Assembly: GCA_029778935.1 (NCBI GenBank) | Contig: JAKPBM010000191.1 | Location: 1 to 6,645 of the forward strand | Length of the DNA: 6,645 nt | Source: Bacillota bacterium | Lineage (GTDB): Bacteria > Bacillota > Clostridia > Oscillospirales > QAMX01 | Direction of reading: 5' to 3' | Part shown: positions 1 to 5,632 of the stretch, piece after piece | How the letters are laid out: every line of letters starts with the position of its first letter | Numbering within the stretch: the stretch's first letter is position 1 | Position numbers and translations under genes: made by a program | Notes under the pieces: model-generated | Database searches by the model: none | What the model was told of the DNA's origin: nothing | Seen by the model: the letters and a program-made list of their open reading frames with translations, nothing else

Positions 1-12
1 TGTTTTTGCTTA

Positions 13-1566
13 ATGAGTGATTTTTTGAAAATCGCGTTGCCCATTCTGGGTGCGCTGGTCGTCGGCGTGCTTGGATTTCTTGCCGGCATTATATACCGTA
101 AAAAAGTGGCCGAGCGGGAAATCGGCAGCGCCGAAGAAGAAGCCCGCCGCTTGATTAACGATGCGATTAAAGTTGCAGAAACCAAAAAACGGGAAGCCCT
201 GCTGGAAGCGAAAGAAGAGATTCTGAAAGCCAAAAACGAGCAGGAAAAGGAATTGAAAGAACGCCGCGCCGAGCTGCAGAAGCAGGAACGGCGCCTGCTG
301 CAGAAAGAAGAGGCCCTGGATAAAAAACACGACAATCTGGACCTCAAGGAAGAAGTCTTAAACAAGAAAATCAAAGAGGCCGAGAAAACCTTGGAAGAAG
401 CCGAGCAGATCAAAAAGAGCCAGATTGAAATGCTCGAGCATATCTCCGGCCTGACCATGGAGGAAGCCAAGGCGAGAATCCTTGCCGAGGTGGAGGAAAA
501 CGCCCGCCACGACATGGCGGTGAAACTCCGCGAAGTGGAACAGACGCTCAAAGAAGAGGCGGACGTCCGCGCCAAGAAGATTATCTCCCTGGCCATCCAG
601 AAGTGCGCTTCGGACTATGTGGCCGAGTCCACCGTGTCCGTGGTGCAGCTGCCCAACGACGAGATGAAGGGCCGCATCATCGGCCGCGAAGGCCGCAACA
701 TCCGCGCTATCGAAGTGGCCACCGGCGTTGACCTCATCATCGACGACACGCCGGAAGCCATCGCCCTGTCCTGTTTCGACCCGATCCGCCGCGAAATCGC
801 CCGCATCGCCATGGAGCGGCTCATCGCCGACGGGCGTATCCACCCGGCCAGAATCGAGGAAATGGTGGAAAAGGCCAAGCGGGAAGTGGAATCCACCATC
901 AAGTCCGAAGGCGAAAAGGCCGTGTTCGAAGTGGGCCTCCACGGCATCCACCCCGATCTGGTCAAGATTCTGGGCCGCCTGCGCTACCGTACCAGCTACG
1001 GCCAGAACGTGCTGCGCCACTCTATCGAAGTGGCTCTTTTGGCCGGCTTCATGGCCAGCGAACTGGGTCTGGACGCAACGCTGGCCAAACGCGCCGGCTT
1101 GCTGCATGACATCGGCAAAGCCCTCGACCACGAAGTAGAAGGCTCCCACGTCTCCATTGGCGTGGAGATTGCCAGAAAGTTCAAGGAACATCCCGAAGTG
1201 ATTCATGCCATCGAGTCCCACCACGGCGATGTGGAGCCGCAAACCATGATCGCCTTTCTGGTGGACGCGGCGGACGATATTTCCGCCGCCCGTCCCGGCG
1301 CGCGCCGCGAGAACCTCGAAGCGTATATCCGCCGCCTGGAGCGGCTGGAAGAGCTTGCCAACTCCTTCCCGGGTGTCGAACGATCCTTTGCCATTCAGGC
1401 GGGCCGTGAAGTCCGCATCATGGTCAAACCCGAGGAAGTGGACGACGACAACATGGTTATCCTGGCCCACGAAATGGCCAGAAAGATCGAATCCGATTTG
1501 GAATATCCCGGCCAGATCAAGATCAGCATGATTCGCGAGACTCGGGCCGTTGATTACGCAAGATAG
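13..1566 (+). CDS. rny: Ribonuclease Y, membrane-anchored endoribonuclease
   Basis: RNase Y starts mRNA decay in many Gram-positives by endonucleolytic cleavage at the membrane. The 517-residue product matches the usual length of about 520. It has an N-terminal membrane helix (about residues 5-28), then a long charged coiled coil (about 30-190). A KH RNA-binding domain follows (about 207-272), with the GxxG loop at G224-R225-E226-G227. The HD phosphohydrolase domain (about 330-430) keeps H336, H365-D366, H379, H403-H404 and D421. A conserved C-terminal region ends in [10 protein letters not shown]. The ATG at 13 gives the correct family N-terminus. The 12 bases before it show no Shine-Dalgarno, and the frame is open to the window edge, so a slightly earlier start cannot be excluded. 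A hairpin terminator follows eight bases after the stop. Residue C254 sits where B. subtilis RNase Y has Gly (LSGFDP), probably a neutral change. The identification is secure. Confidence 0.97.
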   Translation: MSDFLKIALPILGALVVGVLGFLAGIIYRKKVAEREIGSAEEEARRLINDAIKVAETKKREALLEAKEEILKAKNEQEKELKERRAELQKQERRLLQKEEALDKKHDNLDLKEEVLNKKIKEAEKTLEEAEQIKKSQIEMLEHISGLTMEEAKARILAEVEENARHDMAVKLREVEQTLKEEADVRAKKIISLAIQKCASDYVAESTVSVVQLPNDEMKGRIIGREGRNIRAIEVATGVDLIIDDTPEAIALSCFDPIRREIARIAMERLIADGRIHPARIEEMVEKAKREVESTIKSEGEKAVFEVGLHGIHPDLVKILGRLRYRTSYGQNVLRHSIEVALLAGFMASELGLDATLAKRAGLLHDIGKALDHEVEGSHVSIGVEIARKFKEHPEVIHAIESHHGDVEPQTMIAFLVDAADDISAARPGARRENLEAYIRRLERLEELANSFPGVERSFAIQAGREVRIMVKPEEVDDDNMVILAHEMARKIESDLEYPGQIKISMIRETRAVDYAR

Positions 1567-1573
1567 AAAATAG

Positions 1574-1606
1574 AAAAGGCGCCCCGGTAACGGCGGGGCG
1601 TCTTTT
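1574..1606 (+). terminator. Intrinsic terminator after rny
   Basis: A 13-bp stem pairs AAAAGGCGCCCCG (1574-1586) with CGGGGCGTCTTTT (1594-1606), with one G-U wobble and a 7-base loop. The GC-rich core is flanked by A4 and T4. The T-run is short and belongs partly to the stem, so termination may be incomplete, and the A4/T4 flanks would let the reverse strand form a similar hairpin. It lies between rny and the phosphoesterase gene. Confidence 0.85.
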
Positions 1607-1645
1607 AGCGTTTGGAAATTCTGCCAAGGAAAAGAGGTCTGCCGC

Positions 1646-2875
1646 ATGTCGAACAGAGAATTTCATCCGGTTCTGCGCTTTGCTGCCATGAGCGACGTCC
1701 ATTTCAAAGACTATCCCAGTGTGGAACGGGAGCGGTTTGAGAAAGCGCTCGTAAACTCCTATGCGTACGCCGCACAAGACGCAAATCACCCCACGCTGGA
1801 CGCCCTCTGCGTCATCGGCGACTTTACCGACCGGGGCACCGAAACCCAGTTTGCGGCCTTCCACGAGGCGGTTAACAAGCATTTGCGCCCGGAAACCCAC
1901 CTCATTATCAGCGTCGCCAGCCACGAGTACGGAGACGCCGGCGCCGTCGGGGCGGAAGAGCGCCTAAAGCGCCATTTCGGCAAGGAGCCGGACGAGCACG
2001 CGGTCATCCGCGGGTTCCACTTCATTTCCGTTTCGCCGAGCACGAGGTTTTCGCCGAAAATCCGCTACGGCGAGGAAAAGCGGGCCTGGGTGCTCGACCA
2101 GCTGGACGCGGCCGTGGCCGACGACCCGAAAAAGCCTGTCTTCACCTTCCAGCATCCCCACATCCCCAACACGGTCTACGGCTCCATCGACTGGAACTGC
2201 GAAGACGTGTACGGCTGGTACGACGACTATCCCCAGGTCATCAACTTCTCCGGCCACTCCCACGCGCCCATTAACGACCCGCGCTCCATTCACCAGAGCG
2301 GCTTCACGGCCCTGGGCACCGGCTCTCTGAGCTATTTTGAGCTGGACGAGTTTGACAAGATATACGGCACCGTGCCGCCCGACAAGGCCCAGTGCGCCCA
2401 GTTCTACATAGTAGAAGCGGACGCGGACAACCGCGTGCGGGTGCTGTTGTACGACATCCTGACCGAGTCGTTCTTCCCGGAAATTCGGTATATCGACGAG
2501 CCGGGCAACCGCGAGGCCTTCCGCTATACAGAAGAAAAGCGCAAAAAAGACAACCTGCCCTACTTTGCGGCCGGTGCTCAGCTTGGCGTGGAAGTCAAAG
2601 AGGGCGGCGTGATCGTGCTGCGCATACCGCAGGCCGAGATTGCGGAAGAATACGTCAACGACTACGACGTCGCCATCCGCGACGCGGAAACGGGCAGGGC
2701 TGAACGGCGCTTTGCCGTGTGGTCTTCCTACTATCTGCGGAACATGCCCGAAGTCGTGGTGCAGGAAGCAGACGGCCTTACGCCGGGGCGGAAATATCTC
2801 GTGGAAGTTTTCCCCAGAAACTTCTACGGCCGTCGCGGAAAAACGAAACTCACCGCGGAATTTACCGCAAAATAA
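1646..2875 (+). CDS. Calcineurin-like metallophosphoesterase with C-terminal FnIII-like domain
   Basis: This is a 409-residue cytoplasmic-looking protein with no signal peptide or membrane helix. Residues about 10-210 form a calcineurin-type two-metal phosphoesterase domain. It shows D17-x-H19 (SDVHF), G58-D59 (GDFTDRG), H93 in ASHE, H170 (QHPHIPNT) and G203-H204-S205-H206. Family members normally have GNH(D/E) in the third motif, where the Asn binds metal; here positions 91-94 read A-S-H-E. Residues about 305-409 look like a beta-sandwich of fibronectin type III kind (L-x-P-G-x-x-Y-x-V-x-V near 378-388, then R-N-x-Y-G). The ATG at 1646 has a good Shine-Dalgarno (AAAGAGGT, 1631-1638). The gene stands alone between the rny terminator and the rpmG promoter, and no promoter of its own is visible. 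The substrate cannot be inferred; candidates include phosphomonoesters, phosphodiesters and cyclic nucleotides. Fold assignment is strong, function unknown. Confidence 0.9.
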   Translation: MSNREFHPVLRFAAMSDVHFKDYPSVERERFEKALVNSYAYAAQDANHPTLDALCVIGDFTDRGTETQFAAFHEAVNKHLRPETHLIISVASHEYGDAGAVGAEERLKRHFGKEPDEHAVIRGFHFISVSPSTRFSPKIRYGEEKRAWVLDQLDAAVADDPKKPVFTFQHPHIPNTVYGSIDWNCEDVYGWYDDYPQVINFSGHSHAPINDPRSIHQSGFTALGTGSLSYFELDEFDKIYGTVPPDKAQCAQFYIVEADADNRVRVLLYDILTESFFPEIRYIDEPGNREAFRYTEEKRKKDNLPYFAAGAQLGVEVKEGGVIVLRIPQAEIAEEYVNDYDVAIRDAETGRAERRFAVWSSYYLRNMPEVVVQEADGLTPGRKYLVEVFPRNFYGRRGKTKLTAEFTAK

Positions 2876-2876
2876 G

Positions 2877-2920
2877 CACAAAAAAAGGGAAATGCGTGTT
2901 GACTTTCCAACCCTTTTGTG
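2877..2920. repeat. Imperfect inverted repeat around the rpmG -35 box
   Basis: CACA followed by an A-run and GGG (2877-2889) is mirrored by CCCTTTTGTG (2911-2920), with three extra A on the left side. Nested inside, GGAAA (2888-2892) mirrors TTTCC (2904-2908). The -35 box lies in the second half. It could be a weak operator or a leftover 3' end for the upstream gene. No T-tract follows, so it is not a clear terminator, and A/T-rich arms make chance likely. Confidence 0.3.
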
Positions 2921-2927
2921 ATATAAT
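2899..2927 (+). promoter_or_regulatory. Strong sigma-A-type promoter of the rpmG-secE-nusG block
   Basis: TTGACT (2899-2904) is separated by exactly 17 bases from TATAAT (2922-2927). TG one base before the -10 (2919-2920) makes an extended -10. Five of six -35 bases and all six -10 bases match consensus. The expected transcription start is near 2934, giving an untranslated leader of about 67 bases before rpmG. This is the best promoter in the window and fits the high demand for the genes downstream. Confidence 0.9.
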
Positions 2928-3000
2928 CTTTTGTACCTATGAAATTGGCCGCATGCGCGTGCCGGTTTTAGGGAGGCAAAACTAAGGAGGTGCCGTTAGC

Positions 3001-3150
3001 ATGAGAGTTCGTGTCACTCTCGCTTGCACGGAATGCAAGCAGCGCAACTACGATACGATGAAGAACAAGAAGAACACGCCGGATAGACTGGAAATGAACA
3101 AGTATTGCAAATTCTGCCGGAAGCATACTCTTCACAGAGAAACCAAGTAA
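3001..3150 (+). CDS. rpmG: 50S ribosomal protein L33 (bL33), zinc-binding form
   Basis: This is a 49-residue basic protein of the large ribosomal subunit, located near the E site. It opens [12 protein letters not shown] and carries two CxxC pairs, C9-C12 and C36-C39, that bind one zinc ion. This is the 'C+' form; many bacteria also keep a cysteine-free copy for zinc limitation. Length is normal for L33. The start is fixed by an almost perfect Shine-Dalgarno (AAGGAGGT, 2984-2991) nine bases before ATG. It is the first gene after the strong promoter and sits 35 bases before secE, the standard rpmG-secE-nusG order of Firmicutes. Identification is firm. Confidence 0.96.
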   Translation: MRVRVTLACTECKQRNYDTMKNKKNTPDRLEMNKYCKFCRKHTLHRETK

Positions 3151-3185
3151 GCTAAGGGTTGGCAGAAACAGAAAGGGTGACTATT

Positions 3186-3479
3186 GTGTCGGAATCTACC
3201 AAGTCGGACAAGCTGTCAGCCCCCGAGCTGAAAAGTGCCAAGCCGGAGAAGAAGGAAGAGAAAAAGAAGAAGCCGGGCTTTTTCGCCCGCGTCGGCGGAT
3301 GGTTCAAGCGCTGGTGGAAGGAACTTCGCAGCGAAGCCAAGAAGGTAACCTGGCCGTCGTTTAAAACCGTGGTAAACAACACCCTGCTGGTGCTGGCCAT
3401 GGTGCTGGTACTGGGCGGTTTGATTGTTCTGGTTGACTTTGCTTTAAAGAGCGGGTTGTCTCTGATCATTAACGGCTGA
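3186..3479 (+). CDS. secE: Preprotein translocase subunit SecE
   Basis: SecE clamps SecY in the SecYEG protein-conducting channel of the inner membrane. The 97-residue product has a lysine-rich, charged N-terminal tail (to about residue 30) and an amphipathic surface helix. The family signature follows (ELRSEAKKVTWPSFK, 46-60), then one membrane span (about 63-85). Single-span SecE is typical of Gram-positives; E. coli has three spans. The start is a judgement. The reading frame opens at TTG 3159, but AAGGG directly abuts that codon. GTG 3177 has no suitably placed site. GTG 3186 has GAAAGG (3171-3176) nine bases upstream and is preferred. The gene ends 32 bases before nusG and is evidently co-transcribed with it. 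Confidence 0.93.
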   Translation: MSESTKSDKLSAPELKSAKPEKKEEKKKKPGFFARVGGWFKRWWKELRSEAKKVTWPSFKTVVNNTLLVLAMVLVLGGLIVLVDFALKSGLSLIING

Positions 3480-3511
3480 TCCCTTCCGAACCCAACGGAA
3501 AGAGGTGTAGC

Positions 3512-4033
3512 ATGTCTGAGAATGCTCGGTGGTATGTAGTTCACACATACTCCGGATACGAAAACAAGGTCGCCGCGACGATTCAAAAAACAGTGGAGAA
3601 CCGTGGCCTGCAGGAATTAATCCAGGACGTCATGATCCCCATGGAGAAGGTCACGGAGATCCGGGATAACCGCACGGAAGTGGTGGAACGGAAAGTGTTC
3701 CCCGGCTATGTGCTGGTGAAAATGGTCATGAACGACGAAACCTGGCACGTTGTGCGCAACATTCGCGGCGTCACAAGTTTTGTCGGCCCCGGCTCAAAGC
3801 CGGTTCCCCTGTCGGACCGCGAAGTGGCAGCCTTGCTGGGCACCAAGCGGGAAGTCCAGGTGGATTACAGCGTGGGCGACACCGTCCGCGTGGTGGATGG
3901 GCCTTTGGAGGGCTTTATCTGCACGGTGGAAGAAATCTCTTTGGAGAAAAACCGTGTGAAAGTCACTGTTTCTATGTTCGGCCGAGAGACGTCCGTGGAA
4001 CTCGAGCTGGAACAGGTGGCAGTGGACAACTAA
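3512..4033 (+). CDS. nusG: Transcription termination/antitermination factor NusG
   Basis: NusG binds the clamp of RNA polymerase, affects pausing and processivity, and links transcription with translation or Rho. The 173-residue protein has the NGN domain at about 5-105 (WYVVHTYSGYENKV at 7-20; VFPGYVLVKM at 62-71; RGVTSFVGPGSKPVPL at 85-100). A short linker leads to a KOW domain at about 120-173 (VGDTVRVVDGP, then SMFGRETSVELEL). In E. coli and B. subtilis the KOW loop reads F-x-G before V/I-E-E; here it is F135-I136-C137-T138-V139-E-E, so a Cys replaces the Gly. The ATG at 3512 follows AGAGGTG (3501-3507). No early stop or frameshift is present. Position between secE and rplK is the canonical one. 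Confidence 0.97.
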   Translation: MSENARWYVVHTYSGYENKVAATIQKTVENRGLQELIQDVMIPMEKVTEIRDNRTEVVERKVFPGYVLVKMVMNDETWHVVRNIRGVTSFVGPGSKPVPLSDREVAALLGTKREVQVDYSVGDTVRVVDGPLEGFICTVEEISLEKNRVKVTVSMFGRETSVELELEQVAVDN

Positions 4034-4050
4034 AATTCTTATGTTGTAAA

Positions 4051-4075
4051 CGGGTTAGCCCTTTGGGCCGGCCCG
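4051..4075 (+). other. GC-rich hairpin in nusG-rplK gap
   Basis: CGGG (4051-4054) pairs with CCCG (4072-4075) and GCCC (4058-4061) pairs with GGGC (4065-4068). Two possible U-G pairs and one mismatch lie between, with a UUU loop. It starts 17 bases after the nusG stop and ends three bases before the L1-site stem. No T-run follows, so it is not an intrinsic terminator. It may protect the nusG 3' end or insulate the L1 element; function is inference. Confidence 0.45.
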
Positions 4076-4078
4076 CGA

Positions 4079-4146
4079 GTGGGAGGGCGCGTTTTGTCTT
4101 GCCGGGAGAAATTTTCCGGCGCAAAACAAGGCGTTCCGTCGACCAC
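4079..4146 (+). promoter_or_regulatory. L1-binding mRNA element upstream of rplK (ribosomal protein leader)
   Basis: GUGG (4079-4082) pairs with CCAC (4143-4146). An asymmetric internal loop (GA against GUCGA) follows, then GGG/UCC (4085-4087 with 4135-4137) and CGC/GCG (4088-4090 with 4131-4133). An extended arm pairs GUUUUG/CAAAAC (4091-4096 with 4122-4127) and GCCGG/CCGGC (4101-4105 with 4116-4120). The GUGGGAGG strand opposite a CCAC-ending strand matches the L1-binding helix of 23S rRNA (GGUGGGAGG...ACCACC in E. coli, from memory). L1 is known to repress the L11-L1 operon by binding such mRNA mimics. The rplK Shine-Dalgarno begins ten bases after the element. Confidence 0.75.
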
Positions 4147-4174
4147 ATCTTATATTAGGAGGTTCTCAAACGAT

Positions 4175-4600
4175 ATGGCACAGAAAGTTACCGCGTATAT
4201 CAAGCTGCAGGTACCTGCTGGTAAAGCGACTGCCAGCCCCCCGATCGGTCCTGCCCTGGGCCAGCATGGCGTCAACATCATGGCCTTTGTGAAAGAGTTC
4301 AACGAGCGTACGAAAAATGATGTCGGCCTGATTATCCCCGTTGTCATCACAGTCTACGCTGACCGTTCGTTTTCCTTCATCACCAAAACGCCGCCTGCGG
4401 CCGTTCTGATTAAGAAGGCCTGCAACATTGAGAGCGGTTCGGGTGCGCCCAACAAGACGAAGGTTGCGACGATCTCCCGCGAAGCGGTCCGCAAGATCGC
4501 CGAGCAGAAGATGCCCGACCTGAACGCCAACACCATCGAAGCGGCCATCTCCATGATCGAAGGTACGTGCCGCAGCATGGGCGTCGTTGTCGCGGACTAA
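4175..4600 (+). CDS. rplK: 50S ribosomal protein L11 (uL11)
   Basis: L11 sits at the base of the factor-binding stalk, contacts the 23S GTPase-associated region, and is needed for stringent-response sensing by Rel enzymes. The product is 141 residues, close to the usual 142. The N-terminal domain (1-70) contains [16 protein letters not shown] (21-36), whose Pro22-Pro23 is the thiostrepton-contact motif. The C-terminal RNA-binding domain (about 75-141) contains [12 protein letters not shown] (71-82) and ends SMGVVVAD. The frame is open upstream to 4079, but the family N-terminus [12 protein letters not shown] and the AGGAGGT at 4157-4163 fix the start at ATG 4175. Its mRNA leader carries the L1 motif, so L1 probably represses it. 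Confidence 0.97.
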   Translation: MAQKVTAYIKLQVPAGKATASPPIGPALGQHGVNIMAFVKEFNERTKNDVGLIIPVVITVYADRSFSFITKTPPAAVLIKKACNIESGSGAPNKTKVATISREAVRKIAEQKMPDLNANTIEAAISMIEGTCRSMGVVVAD

Positions 4601-4623
4601 GTCCGGGCGGTTCCCGATAGTCA

Positions 4624-4650
4624 GTGGGAGGAAATATCCGAGATAACCAC
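4624..4650 (+). promoter_or_regulatory. Second L1-binding motif, directly upstream of rplA
   Basis: GUGG (4624-4627) pairs with CCAC (4647-4650). After an internal loop of GA against GAGAUAA, GGA (4630-4632) pairs with UCC (4637-4639) around an AAUA loop. The 5' strand GUGGGAGG is identical to that of the element before rplK. The 3' internal loop (GAGAUAA) is close to the 23S rRNA sequence (UUGAAAUA in E. coli, from memory). The stem ends three bases before the rplA Shine-Dalgarno (AGGAGG, 4654-4659), so a bound L1 would cover the ribosome site. Inference: a compact autoregulatory operator for rplA itself. Confidence 0.72.
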
Positions 4651-4666
4651 ATGAGGAGGAAAAAAA

Positions 4667-5368
4667 GTGCGTAGAGGCAAAAAATATAAGGAAAGCGCTA
4701 AGCTTGTTGACAAGCTGAAGCAGTATGAGCCGAGAGAGGCTCTGGAGCTGGTGCTTCAGACCGCGAAGGCCAAATTTGACGAGACGGTTGAGCTTCACGT
4801 CCGCCTGGGCGTCGACTCCCGTCATGCGGACCAGCAGGTTCGCGGCGCCATCGTCCTGCCCCACGGTACCGGTAAGTCCGTCCGCGTACTCGTGTTCGCC
4901 AAGGGCGACAAGGCCGAGGAAGCCCTGGCCGCCGGCGCCGAGTTTGTAGGCGCCGAAGACATGGTGCAGAGAATCCAGAAGGAAAACTTCTTTGATTACG
5001 ACGTCGTCATCGCGACGCCCGACATGATGGGTATTGTCGGCCGTATCGGCCGCGTGCTGGGTCCCAAGGGCCTCATGCCCAACCCCAAGGCCGGCACCGT
5101 CACCAACGATGTGGCCCGCGCCGTTAAGGAAGCCAAGGCCGGTAAGATTGAATACCGTCTGGACCGTACCAACATCATTCACTGCCCTATCGGCAAAGTT
5201 TCTTTCGGCGTCGACAAGCTGGAAGACAACCTGAAAGCGCTGACCGGCGCCATTGTCCGCGCCCGTCCCGCCGCCGCCAAGGGCCAGTATATCCTGTCCT
5301 GCGTCGTCGCGTCCACCATGGGCCCGGGCGTCAAGATCAACCCCGCCCGCGTGACCGAGAACGCGTAA
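4667..5368 (+). CDS. rplA: 50S ribosomal protein L1 (uL1), autoregulator
   Basis: L1 forms the mobile stalk next to the E site and helps release deacylated tRNA; free L1 represses its own operon. The 233-residue product is full length. Recognisable blocks are [22 protein letters not shown] (36-57, the RNA-contacting part of domain I), [10 protein letters not shown] (60-69), the L1 signature [18 protein letters not shown] (128-145) in domain II, and [11 protein letters not shown] (216-226). Translation starts at GTG 4667, seven bases after AGGAGG (4654-4659). An ATG at 4651 is out of frame. The gene follows rplK by 66 bases, most of it occupied by the second L1-binding motif. Confidence 0.97.
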   Translation: MRRGKKYKESAKLVDKLKQYEPREALELVLQTAKAKFDETVELHVRLGVDSRHADQQVRGAIVLPHGTGKSVRVLVFAKGDKAEEALAAGAEFVGAEDMVQRIQKENFFDYDVVIATPDMMGIVGRIGRVLGPKGLMPNPKAGTVTNDVARAVKEAKAGKIEYRLDRTNIIHCPIGKVSFGVDKLEDNLKALTGAIVRARPAAAKGQYILSCVVASTMGPGVKINPARVTENA

Positions 5369-5388
5369 GGCGACTTATCCGAGGTTAT

Positions 5389-5416
5389 TTGCAGGGCAAC
5401 CTGCCGATAATAAAAT
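5389..5416 (+). promoter_or_regulatory. Possible internal promoter for rplJ-rplL
   Basis: TTGCAG (5389-5394), a 16-base spacer and TAAAAT (5411-5416) resemble a sigma-A promoter with a weak -35 and a good -10. The predicted start, near 5423, is where the L10 leader stem begins (5424). That coincidence, and the separate rplJL promoter I recall from B. subtilis, are the main support. The -35 matches only three consensus bases, so this is tentative. Confidence 0.35.
5391..5404 (+). other. Small GNRA-capped hairpin before the L10 leader
   Basis: GCAGG (5391-5395) pairs with CCTGC (5400-5404) around a GCAA tetraloop. The two arms are the same pentamers that form the central stem of the L10 leader (5439-5443 with 5476-5480). 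No T-run follows, so it is not a terminator for rplA. It would be present only in transcripts reading through from rplA. Confidence 0.5.
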
Positions 5417-5423
5417 AGCAAAG

Positions 5424-5494
5424 CCTTTTCCAAAGACAGCAGGTTTTTACGGCGATGCCGTAAAATGAAAATTTGCCTGCCGAGGAGCCAAAGG
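5424..5494 (+). ncRNA. L10 ribosomal protein leader (L10-binding mRNA element)
   Basis: The conserved strands CCAAAGACAGCAGG (5430-5443) and CCTGCCGAGGA (5476-5486) mark the Firmicutes L10 leader. Helices: CCUUU/AAAGG (5424-5428 with 5490-5494), UCC/GGA (5429-5431 with 5484-5486) and GCAGG/CCUGC (5439-5443 with 5476-5480). An inner hairpin pairs UUUUACGGC/GCCGUAAAA (5445-5453 with 5457-5465). The asymmetric loop AAAGACA against CGA is the expected kink-turn-like protein site. The L10(L12)4 complex is known to bind this RNA and lower its own expression. The terminator at 5548 is the probable output. Confidence 0.88.
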
Positions 5495-5553
5495 GTTTGT
5501 GTTTTGAAGTCAAAGCAGCGCTTTGACGCAGAAAAAGCACGATACCGCTCCCG
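5481..5553 (+). promoter_or_regulatory. Predicted antiterminator competing with L10 leader and terminator
   Basis: CG(A)GGAGC (5481-5488) can pair with GCUCCCG (5547-5553), giving seven pairs with one bulge. Further pairs stack inside: GGU/ACC (5494-5496 with 5544-5546), GUG-UUUU with AAAA-g-CAC (5499-5505 with 5533-5540), and GUCAAAGC/GCUUUGAC (5509-5516 with 5520-5527). The outer helix uses the 3' strand of the L10 site and the 5' base of the terminator stem, so it excludes both. Bound L10 would free the terminator. Pairings were found by eye, without energy calculation. Confidence 0.55.
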
Positions 5554-5582
5554 TATTTCTCTTTGGAAATACGGGAGTTTTT
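5548..5582 (+). terminator. Intrinsic terminator / attenuator in the rplJ leader
   Basis: CTCCCGTATTTC (5548-5559) pairs perfectly with GAAATACGGGAG (5566-5577), 12 bp with a 6-base loop, followed at once by TTTTT (5578-5582). It lies 50 bases before the rplJ start, so it can only be an attenuator: full termination would shut off rplJ and rplL. Together with the L10 leader upstream, it points to control by premature transcription termination. Confidence 0.92.
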
Positions 5583-5632
5583 GTGTGATCCGGTCGAAAA
5601 GGCTATCATAGCACCGGAGGTGAAAAAAGAGA

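Noticed and set aside
358..1647. Long minus-strand reading frame (429 codons) opposite rny
   Set aside because: It mirrors the GC-rich third positions of rny and has low-complexity His/Asp/Phe-rich wording with no recognisable domain; rny fully explains the region.
1964..2881. Minus-strand reading frame (305 codons) opposite the phosphoesterase
   Set aside because: Antisense shadow of a well-supported gene, with no family signature or credible ribosome site.
2876..3000. tRNA gene upstream of rpmG-secE
   Set aside because: A tRNA often lies near here in other bacteria, but no cloverleaf, T-loop GTTCRANNC or CCA end is visible.
4051..4105. Intrinsic terminator between nusG and rplK
   Set aside because: The hairpin at 4051-4075 has no T-run after it; the next T-rich stretch is about 15 bases away and belongs to the L1 element arm.
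4079..4174. Upstream GTG extension of rplK (32 extra residues)
   Set aside because: The family N-terminus and AGGAGGT fix ATG 4175; the extension is the L1-binding leader read as codons.
4166..5182. Minus-strand reading frame (338 codons) across rplK and rplA
   Set aside because: It runs antisense through two certain ribosomal protein genes and their gap, and has no recognisable protein content.
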